Shown piece by piece: positions 58,093 to 64,000 of a DNA stretch of 64,000 nucleotides. The DNA lies in assembly GCA_963843605.1 (NCBI GenBank), contig CAWJLA010000001.1, forward strand, positions 1,302,001 to 1,366,000. The letters run 5' to 3'. The number at the start of each line of letters is the position of its first letter. Positions within the stretch are counted from its first letter, which is position 1. Under the pieces are notes generated by a model that saw nothing but the letters and a program-made list of their open reading frames with translations, was not told the origin of the DNA and did not search any database. The position numbers and the translations under genes are program-made. This DNA comes from FEN-1297 sp963843605. GTDB lineage: Bacteria; Bacteroidota; Ignavibacteria; Ignavibacteriales; Ignavibacteriaceae.

Positions 58093-58258
58093 TCTCTCTC
58101 CATATCCTGATATATTTTCCTAATTAAAAATTTATTGTCAGAAGTTATCAACCTTGGTTCAATAATGAATTGAGATGAATCACCATAAAGTTTTTATCAA
58201 CGTTCATTTCAGAATTTTATTTGCCGCTAGGAATGGTTAACAATAGTAATAATTTGGT

Positions 58259-59062
58259 CTAATTATTTTTACGCTTGTTCCATGAGGGCAGAGGGAGCAG
58301 AGGCTGCAGCTCTAATTTTGATTTGTCGTTCTTGTATATGACCTGTTCAAGAAAAAGTCCCGACGGCGGGGCGGTGTACTTTGCCGGAACGTTGCTGTAA
58401 TTATTTAAGAAAAATTCGATATCCTTCTGCGTCATTTTCCCCCGGCCGACTTCCGCAAACACTCCGACCATTCTTCTTACCATCTTCCAGAGAAAATGAG
58501 AAGCGGTAATTCTTATCAGTATCAGATCGCCTTCTTCTTTAATCTGAATATCCTGGAGCAATACCTTTGTTGACTTTTCCTCTTTATCATCTTCGGAAAA
58601 TGAGACGAAATCCTTCATTCCAATAAATTCTTTTGATGCTTTTTCCATTGCGGCGAAATTAAGCCTGTCTTTAATCCACCAGACATAGTTCTTCCCGAAT
58701 GCGGTTCTTCTTCTCGAAATCTGGTAAATATAACTCCGCGATACCGCATCGTGCCTTGCATGGAATTGGGGACCGGTTTTTTCGACTTCAAGCAGATTTA
58801 TATCATAGGGCAGTTCATCGTTAAATTTCATTCTTATAATTTCCGGGGCAAGCATGGTCTTAACTTCAAGGTGGGCAATCTGACAAAGTGCATGAACACC
58901 GCTGTCGGTTCTTCCGGATCCTTGTAAATCCAGTTTTGAAGTATTGAAAATTTTTTCAGCGGCTCTAAGAAGCGTTCCCTGAATTGTTTTTGAATTATGC
59001 TGTTTCTGCCAGCCGCTATACCGGGTTCCTTCGTATTCAATATATAATTTAAATCTCGACAT
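58259..59062 (-). CDS. truA: tRNA pseudouridine synthase A, TruA
   Basis: 267 residues. Catalytic Asp53 lies in LQGSGRTDSGVHAL (47-60), the family signature; other landmarks are RFKLYIEYEGTRYSGWQKQ at the start and HFLWKMVRRMVGVFAEVGRG in the second half. The enzyme turns U38-U40 of the tRNA anticodon arm into pseudouridine. Start ATG 59062, family N-terminus fits. Other tRNA modification genes (QueD, QueE) lie on its 5' side. Confidence 0.96.
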   Translation of the reverse strand: MSRFKLYIEYEGTRYSGWQKQHNSKTIQGTLLRAAEKIFNTSKLDLQGSGRTDSGVHALCQIAHLEVKTMLAPEIIRMKFNDELPYDINLLEVEKTGPQFHARHDAVSRSYIYQISRRRTAFGKNYVWWIKDRLNFAAMEKASKEFIGMKDFVSFSEDDKEEKSTKVLLQDIQIKEEGDLILIRITASHFLWKMVRRMVGVFAEVGRGKMTQKDIEFFLNNYSNVPAKYTAPPSGLFLEQVIYKNDKSKLELQPLLPLPSWNKRKNN

Positions 59063-59106
59063 AAAAGTTCTTTCTTAAAATTTCCGGCTACATTTAGTCT
59101 TCAAAG

Positions 59107-59320
59107 TTATTTCCCGGCGACGATAAAGCCCGACTGGCTTTTATGTTTTTCTCTTTCCGATATCAGTTCATTTATCGCTTCGAATATTAATCTGATCTGC
59201 TTTTCCTGTTCGGCAATTTAGTTTCGGTTTCAATTTCGTATAAAACAGCAAGATCGGAATCCGGCATTTCTTTTTCTTTTCCGATCAAAAAATTTTACCG
59301 ACTTTTCTTTCGGCCGGCAT
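59107..59320 (-). pseudogene. Remnant of an ORF6N-domain protein with internal deletion
   Basis: ATG 59320 follows GGGAG. After MPAERKVGKIF a one-base slip in a T run (59289-59296 on minus) restores LIGKEKEMPDSDLAVLYEIE, like the ORF6N start (VMLDRDLAELYGVET). The text then jumps in another frame to AEQEKQIRLIFEAINELISE and SGFIVAGK*, the usual ORF6N C-terminal helix and tail. The middle of the domain (roughly 100 residues) is gone. ORF6N proteins are phage- or toxin-associated DNA-binding domains. Its position between TruA and QueD does not serve these genes. Confidence 0.6.
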
Positions 59321-59364
59321 AATGTCACTCCCCTCAATGTTTCCCCTTTTTATAATTTCAAAGA

Positions 59365-59781
59365 TTACCGCAAAGTAATTTCCTCCTCGGCATAATCATC
59401 TGGAGTTTCGCAAACCCGCACTTTTACTTTGTGAATGTTGGACGGCATTTTTACTTTTTTAATTTCATCGAGGAAGAATTTTGTTATATTTTCAACCGTT
59501 GATTGAAAATCAACAACGACTCTTTTCGAGTTCATTTTTTCAAGGAAATCTATAACTGTTTTATCTTCATGGTAAACTAGAAACGCATGATCCATCTTTT
59601 CCACTAGCGGTTCGATAGCGTCCTTTAGATGGTAATAGTCCATTACCATTCCGTTTTCCATCACGTCCCCGTCTATCTCAACAAGCATTTTATAAGAATG
59701 CCCGTGAATATTCTTGCATTTTCCGAAATGATCTGGAAGTCGATGGCCCATTTCCCAGTTAAATTCTTTTGCTATTTTCAT
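59365..59781 (-). CDS. queD: 6-carboxy-tetrahydropterin synthase, QueD-like
   Basis: 138 residues, T-fold. Zinc ligands are His13, His26 and His28 (MGHRLPDHFG and NIHGHSYKM), and Cys22 in GKCKN is the catalytic cysteine. HAFLVYHEDKT and ENITKFFLDEIKKV carry the remaining active-site Asp/His positions. The enzyme turns dihydroneopterin triphosphate into 6-carboxy-tetrahydropterin for queuosine; the QueE gene ends where it begins (overlap of one base). So a Q-base pathway role is likely. 6-pyruvoyl-tetrahydropterin synthase is the alternative activity of the family. Confidence 0.9.
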   Translation of the reverse strand: MKIAKEFNWEMGHRLPDHFGKCKNIHGHSYKMLVEIDGDVMENGMVMDYYHLKDAIEPLVEKMDHAFLVYHEDKTVIDFLEKMNSKRVVVDFQSTVENITKFFLDEIKKVKMPSNIHKVKVRVCETPDDYAEEEITLR

Positions 59782-60419
59782 TACACTCCCTTTGTATCAG
59801 GATTCCAGATAAATTTATGCATCTGCAGCTGGAATCTTACTTTCAAATTATCTTTTAATATCCAGTCAACAAGCTCAACCGGCTCAAGTTTACCGAAAAC
59901 CGTCGAGAAAAGAACTTCGCATTTGGAAGGCAAACCGTACTCAACCAGCATACCTTTAGCCCATTCATAGTCTTCCCTGCTGCCTATTACAAACTTTATT
60001 TCGTCTTCCGGTTTAATATTATTTATATTCTCATAATAATTCTTTTTCAGCATACCGCTTGACGGACATTTTAAGTCCAATATTATTTTTACTCTCTTAT
60101 CAATATCTTTTACAGGGAGGCTGCCGCCGGTTTCCAGCAATACGCTAAAGCCTTCGTTACAAAGACTTTCCATTAATTCAACGCTCTCTTTTTGTACCAA
60201 AGGCTCACCGCCGGTTAATTCCACCAGACTGCAATCGAATTTCCTTATCTCGGATATGATTTCTTCGACTGACATATCTTTTCCGTCGTAAAAAGCATAT
60301 TCCGTATCGCAATAGCTGCAGCGGAGGTTACAATAAGTTAACCGGATAAAAATGCAAGGCAGGCCCGCTTTTGTGCTTTCTCCCTGAACCGAGTAATATA
60401 TTTCGTTTACTTTTAACAT
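59781..60419 (-). CDS. queE: 7-carboxy-7-deazaguanine synthase, QueE (radical SAM)
   Basis: 212 residues. The radical-SAM cluster motif is C30-x3-C34-x2-C37 in TYCNLRCSYCDTEY. Further landmarks: YYSVQGESTKAGLPCIFIRL, VELTGGEPLVQKE and VLLETGGSLPV. It converts 6-carboxy-tetrahydropterin to 7-carboxy-7-deazaguanine for queuosine. It is the first gene of the pair with queD, one-base overlap, and diverges from rpsT across 130 bp. No preQ1-type leader structure was found in the upstream spacer. Confidence 0.93.
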   Translation of the reverse strand: MLKVNEIYYSVQGESTKAGLPCIFIRLTYCNLRCSYCDTEYAFYDGKDMSVEEIISEIRKFDCSLVELTGGEPLVQKESVELMESLCNEGFSVLLETGGSLPVKDIDKRVKIILDLKCPSSGMLKKNYYENINNIKPEDEIKFVIGSREDYEWAKGMLVEYGLPSKCEVLFSTVFGKLEPVELVDWILKDNLKVRFQLQMHKFIWNPDTKGV

Positions 60420-60479
60420 CGTATGGCAAATTCTTTGATTTTAGGTTAAATTAAGCATAGAAAATTACAAAAGAATTAT

Positions 60480-60510
60480 TTGACATCAAATAAGCGATTA
60501 CCTATATTTG
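60480..60510 (+). promoter_or_regulatory. Promoter of rpsT
   Basis: TTGACA at 60480-60485, 17-bp spacer and TATATT at 60503-60508 give a textbook sigma-70 promoter; the overlapping reading TTTG-N20-TATATTTG matches the -33/-7 consensus of Bacteroidota-type housekeeping promoters. Both readings put the start about 32 bp before the ATG at 60549. This is the clearest promoter in the window. Confidence 0.7.
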
Positions 60511-60548
60511 TTTTTTACTATTTTATTTAAATAAAGGTTATCGGTAAT

Positions 60549-60809
60549 ATGGCGAATCACAAATCGGCAAAGAAAAGAATTCGTACCAATAATAGAAGAA
60601 AAGAAATAAACAAGAAAGTCGATTCACAAATCAAGACCGTGGTAAGGAAAGCTTTAACCACGACTGAAAAGGCAGAGGCAGAAAAATTGTATAAAGAAGC
60701 GGTTTCCCTGCTTGATAAAAGCACGACTAAGGGAAAGATTCATATTAATACCGCTTCCCGGAAAAAAACTGCATTAACGAAGCATCTGAACAGTTTGCAG
60801 ACTGTTTAA
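60549..60809 (+). CDS. rpsT: 30S ribosomal protein S20
   Basis: 86 residues, strongly basic, helical; MANHKSAKKRIRTNNRRKEI is the family start and ASRKKTALTKHLNSL the end. A 16S rRNA-binding protein of the small subunit. Monocistronic with its own promoter and terminator. Ribosome site AAAGG 12 nt before the ATG; S20 genes often self-regulate at this step, but no structure was found. Confidence 0.98.
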   Translation: MANHKSAKKRIRTNNRRKEINKKVDSQIKTVVRKALTTTEKAEAEKLYKEAVSLLDKSTTKGKIHINTASRKKTALTKHLNSLQTV

Positions 60810-60849
60810 TTGCTTTTATAATACTAACTTACCTTGTTATATACAGCAC

Positions 60850-60878
60850 GGCTCTTCATTCTTTTGAAGAGCCTTTTT
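60850..60878 (+). terminator. Terminator of rpsT
   Basis: Stem GGCTCTTCA (60850-60858) with TGAAGAGCC (60865-60873), loop TTCTTT, then T5 (60874-60878). About 40 bp after the stop. Confidence 0.9.
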
Positions 60879-60936
60879 ACTTTTTAAAATCAGCTTCAAA
60901 GGGTAATCGAATCCACCGGTCGGTTTTTCCTATACT

Positions 60937-62443
60937 TTAAAGATCCTCTATTGAGTCTATCCCTTCCGGAAAGGGAAGGTAATATTTTATCGGCTGAATA
61001 GAGCCGTTCTTTTTTACAAGTCGTTCTACTTTCTTCTGGATTATCACGCTGTGCTCAATATTAACTTCGTCTTCTATCACTGAACCGAAGATATAACTGC
61101 TTCCTTTAATTAACACCTTTTCACCTATCCGCAAAGGAAATTCGTCGCTGCCCGTCATTCTTACGCTGGATTCGATCCTTGTACTATCACGGATTACAAT
61201 ATTTCCTTTTATTATATCTCCCGAAAGCACCTCAACGAAATTACCGATTTCCATTTTCTGCTGAGGATAACAGGTAAATCTGTACGTTTTCATGAATTGT
61301 AACGTTCTTGCCGAAGATAATATTTCCGCTTAGGAAGGTATTTTTCCCGATATCCAAATTGTAATTTGGTTTTACACCTTTGTCGATGTGAACTCCTTTA
61401 CCTATTCTTATATCCAGAGGAATATTATTCTGGTCAAGGCGTATTATTTCCTCAACAACATTCTCATCAATAAAAAAATCGTCCGGATCGTCTATTTCAA
61501 TAATGTCTTTAATTCTGTCGTATACTTTCTTACGCGCAACTTCCTCCATTTCTTTGAGCACGGATTTATTATTAAAACCCATTACAACATAAGGATCGAG
61601 AGGACTTACCGCAGTTACCGAATACCCCTTATTATTGAAAATAGAAATCAGATCGGTAATATAAACTTCGTTCTGAACATTATTGCTCGTAAGAGAACTG
61701 ACAAGTTCGATAAGTTTTTTGTATTTAAATGCGTAAACGCCGGAGTTAAATTCATTATTTTCGATTAATTCATTTTTAGTATAGGCAAAGGTCCGTCCGT
61801 TATATTTTACCCGGTAAGGTTTCTCTTCAGTAAGAGCCAGTATATCCTTGTTCTCCATTATCTCAATAACTTTATCGAAATCGCTTCCGGATGCTTCACC
61901 ATTTTCGTCCAATGCTTTTACGCGAATTATCCTGCCGTACGAATTATTTCTGGGATCGCCTTCGTATATCCCAGTTAATACAGTCATATCGCTGCCTGAG
62001 GATACGAATTCTTCCCTGAAACGCTGTATGGTAGCGGCGTCTATCAGTCCCATATCTCCGGGCAATATGTATACTATTCCGTCGAAATTTTTATTGCCCA
62101 TTTTTTCCAATGCCACCTGTACTGCATGACCGGTGCCGTTTTGAACCTGTTGATATGCAAAGACCACTGCGTTGCGCTGCCCTATAACTTCAATAACGTC
62201 TTTAGCTTTTATACCGACAACTATTACAGAATTTATATTATTAATGCCTCTGACACAGGCGTTAAGTACACGCTCAACCGTAGGAACTCCCCAAATTTTA
62301 TGCAGCATTTTGGACTTCTGGGACTTAATTCTTTTCCCGTGTCCGGCGGCAAGTATAATTGCAATTTCCGGAGTTTCCAGATTTATTTTTGAAGATAATT
62401 TTTCAACTAACTGATTGACTTCTTTTGTTTCGGCTGAATTCAT
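60937..62443 (-). pseudogene. GlmU-like nucleotidyltransferase/left-handed beta-helix protein, split by one base
   Basis: The first frame (62443 to 61241, 400 residues) is a nucleotidyltransferase: IAIILAAGHGKRIKSQKSKM (pyrophosphorylase signature), KIWGVPTVERVLNACV, YILPGDMGLIDAATI and, after a linker, hexapeptide repeats (DIRIGKGVHIDKG, LDIGKNTFLSGNIIFGKNVT). The second frame (to 60937) continues the beta-helix: IGNFVEVLSGDIIKGNIVIR, IGEKVLIKGSSYIFGSVIED. One extra A in the A run 61254-61257 (minus AAAA) breaks QIYLLSSAE from MEIGNF. Whole length about 500 residues. Function is probably UDP-GlcNAc (GlmU-type) or related nucleotide-sugar synthesis; the acetyltransferase half is shorter than in GlmU. 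Such an enzyme is expected to be essential, so an error in sequence is the likeliest cause. Confidence 0.8.
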
Positions 62444-62544
62444 TTAAATCTCCGGAATTGTTTTCGTTATTCTAAAATCGTGTTAAATAAAATTAAAATC
62501 TTTCATAAATGTATTTCAATACTATTTACCTGACTATCGGCTTG

Positions 62545-64000
62545 TTAATTAACCTGATGAACTTCAATATCGCCGTCCTCTTGCTTCTTATATAAATAAT
62601 ATAAAGCAATATTAAATCCCAGCGTAAACCAGACCAGTGTAATTATTTCCTGGTCGCCGAAATTATATTCGGTTAGTCCCGACACTAAGAAAGCGGCCAC
62701 ACTTCCTAAAACGCCCAGGGCGTAAGATGAAAGAAAAGGTTTACCCGCAAGATTTTTATAAATTTTTATATCTAGGGCTATCATTTTATAAATCAAAAAG
62801 CAAAATGCAAGGAAACCGAATAATCCCAGGGTAACTAATTCATGAACAAAATTGTTGTGCATATGCCCCTGAATTTCTTTATCGTAACTGTGCTTATATT
62901 TTCTGTATAAATTTCCCAGGTCAATATCGCCTACGCCGAATACGGGATGGCGGCTGAACATTTTAAAACCGGCAATCCATAATTCAATTCTGGTAATATT
63001 GGAATGATTGTAAAAATCAAAAATACTTAATAGCCTGCTCCTTTTAACAAATGTAAAAAACAAATGACCGTCGCTGCTTTCAATGCTGGTAGGCTCTGCG
63101 CTAAGTTTGCCGCGAACAAGTATTTTAATCTTATTTTCAACCGGATATTGCAATTCATAAAAATATCCGTCTGAATTTACGGCGAACAATTTATTGTCGG
63201 CAAATCTCCATGTAAAAAGTCTGGAAAGCGCAGCATCCTGATCGAGAAGAACAAGCCCGGCCGGTTTAACATCAAAAAGCTTAAGTCCCTTTTTGTCTGA
63301 AACAAAAATTTTATTATCAATAGCATAAACGAAATCCAGATTGGCATTGTCGGTATACCGGATTACTTGCCCGGCCGGAAGTCCGTTATTTAATCTCACA
63401 ACCGTAATGGTGGAAGGCGGACTTGATATAACGAGGCCGGCCGAATCGGCATAAATATTTGAATAACCTTTGAAGTTTCTATATCTGGCAGTATCCGAAA
63501 GATTCTCGGGGTTTTTAAATACAGTAATCCCGCTGTCTACATCAACCACATACAGGTAATTACTGGCAACAGTAAAAGCGTATGTGAATCCCGCAGTAAT
63601 AAATTCTTTCTCAAAGACAAAATCGTCGCCGGTCTTTTTCAACAGAAAGAATCTGGTTTCGATGGAAGAGCCGACATAATAATCGCCCGACCATTTTTTA
63701 ATTGATACAATAGGAGCAGGCAACTTAATATGCTTAATCAGGGTTGTATCCTTAAATACCAGCAGTCCGTTATCGAAATCGGAAACATACTCCTTTTTGC
63801 CCTCGGATATTATATTTTTTGCGCGGCCTTTTGTATTGACGGTATATTCTTTTTTTATTGAGGAATTAAGGAGACTGTAAACCTCGAAGGTGCTTTTATT
63901 TTTTGATACTATGAACATTACCGCTACGGCAGAACAAATTAATATTATCATCTTCCATTGTTTTTTTGCAACCAGGATAATGATAATACCTGCTCCGACA
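62545..64000 (-). CDS. O-antigen ligase-like membrane protein with periplasmic beta-propeller insert, 5' end outside the window
   Basis: The frame is open to base 64000, so only the C-terminal ~485 residues are seen; the upstream bases (GAGIIIILVAKKQWKMIILI) extend the membrane helix. A ~300-residue extracytoplasmic region follows with propeller-like repeats (VASNYLYVVDVDSGITVFKN, VYAIDNKIFVSDKKGLKLFD, RFADNKLFAVNSDGYFYELQ). Then the ligase core returns: MFSRHPVFGVGDIDLGNLYR (Wzy_C motif), GHMHNNFVHELVTLGLFGFL and four helices. The His-rich HMHNNFVHEL is the O-antigen ligase/polymerase signature. It should join O-units to lipid A-core or polymerise them. The propeller insert is unusual. Monocistronic as seen. 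Confidence 0.82.
   Translation of the reverse strand, partial: VGAGIIIILVAKKQWKMIILICSAVAVMFIVSKNKSTFEVYSLLNSSIKKEYTVNTKGRAKNIISEGKKEYVSDFDNGLLVFKDTTLIKHIKLPAPIVSIKKWSGDYYVGSSIETRFFLLKKTGDDFVFEKEFITAGFTYAFTVASNYLYVVDVDSGITVFKNPENLSDTARYRNFKGYSNIYADSAGLVISSPPSTITVVRLNNGLPAGQVIRYTDNANLDFVYAIDNKIFVSDKKGLKLFDVKPAGLVLLDQDAALSRLFTWRFADNKLFAVNSDGYFYELQYPVENKIKILVRGKLSAEPTSIESSDGHLFFTFVKRSRLLSIFDFYNHSNITRIELWIAGFKMFSRHPVFGVGDIDLGNLYRKYKHSYDKEIQGHMHNNFVHELVTLGLFGFLAFCFLIYKMIALDIKIYKNLAGKPFLSSYALGVLGSVAAFLVSGLTEYNFGDQEIITLVWFTLGFNIALYYLYKKQEDGDIEVHQVN

Noticed and set aside
60420..60548. preQ1 riboswitch before queE
   Set aside because: The 130-bp spacer has no GC-rich stem with the A-rich 3' tail expected for the class; only the rpsT promoter is clear.

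Overview
The window looks like a chromosomal piece of an AT-rich member of the Ignavibacteria/Bacteroidota side of the FCB group. Reasons: a large secreted glycosidase ends in a type IX secretion (T9SS) C-terminal sorting domain; a TonB-dependent receptor is paired with a DUF4249 lipoprotein; many genes lack a clear Shine-Dalgarno sequence or use TTG/GTG starts; and the gene content (multi-subunit 2-oxoacid:ferredoxin oxidoreductase, bacterial alpha-2-macroglobulin, queuosine genes) fits. This placement is inferred from gene style, not from a marker phylogeny.

Layout. 1-8.6 kb is a surface-polysaccharide locus. A minus-strand chain (glycosyltransferase, Wzx-type flippase, two more glycosyltransferases, DUF1844 protein, start of NAD kinase) diverges from a plus-strand chain (two GT4 enzymes and a WbaP-like initiating phosphoglycosyltransferase). 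8.8-20.8 kb carries sugar catabolism and accessory genes: VOC protein, HEAT protein, T9SS glycosidase, SDR dehydrogenase, STAS protein, CE2-like esterase lipoprotein, DUF1697 protein, GH3 beta-glucosidase and an alanine/ornithine-type racemase with a GNAT. 21.3-25.1 kb is a decaying patch with broken genes around an unrecognised exported protein. 25.3-31.6 kb has an MFS carrier, a lactonase-type beta-propeller, and a cNMP-domain histidine kinase overlapping a response regulator fused to a thioredoxin-reductase-like flavoprotein. 32.2-32.7 kb has an initiator tRNA whose 3' half and terminator are duplicated around a tiny GIY-YIG nuclease gene. 32.8-36 kb is a four-subunit 2-oxoacid:ferredoxin oxidoreductase operon. 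36.3-41.3 kb is one split alpha-2-macroglobulin. 41.9-49.4 kb holds RlpA, a methyltransferase, DUF423, UvrB and the TonB receptor pair. 49.7-53.1 kb is the circularly permuted ATP-grasp / alpha-E / transglutaminase trio. 53.2-55.4 kb is an ECF sigma / anti-sigma / Spy-like envelope-stress operon. 55.6-64 kb has an M1 peptidase, TruA, QueD, QueE, S20, a GlmU-like nucleotidyltransferase and the 3' part of an O-antigen ligase.

Two themes stand out. First, repeats: a pair of ~190-bp double-hairpin repeats in opposite orientation, small GC-rich palindromes (one inside a coding end), and the tRNA-derived direct repeats around the nuclease gene. Second, many genes are broken by one-base indels, mostly in homopolymers (GT4, SDR, alpha-2-macroglobulin, anti-sigma, GlmU-like). 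Because some of these are expected to be needed, residual sequencing error is the simplest explanation for that subset, while the 21-25 kb patch and the ORF6N remnant look truly degraded. No CRISPR array, complete insertion sequence, rRNA or phage module was seen.
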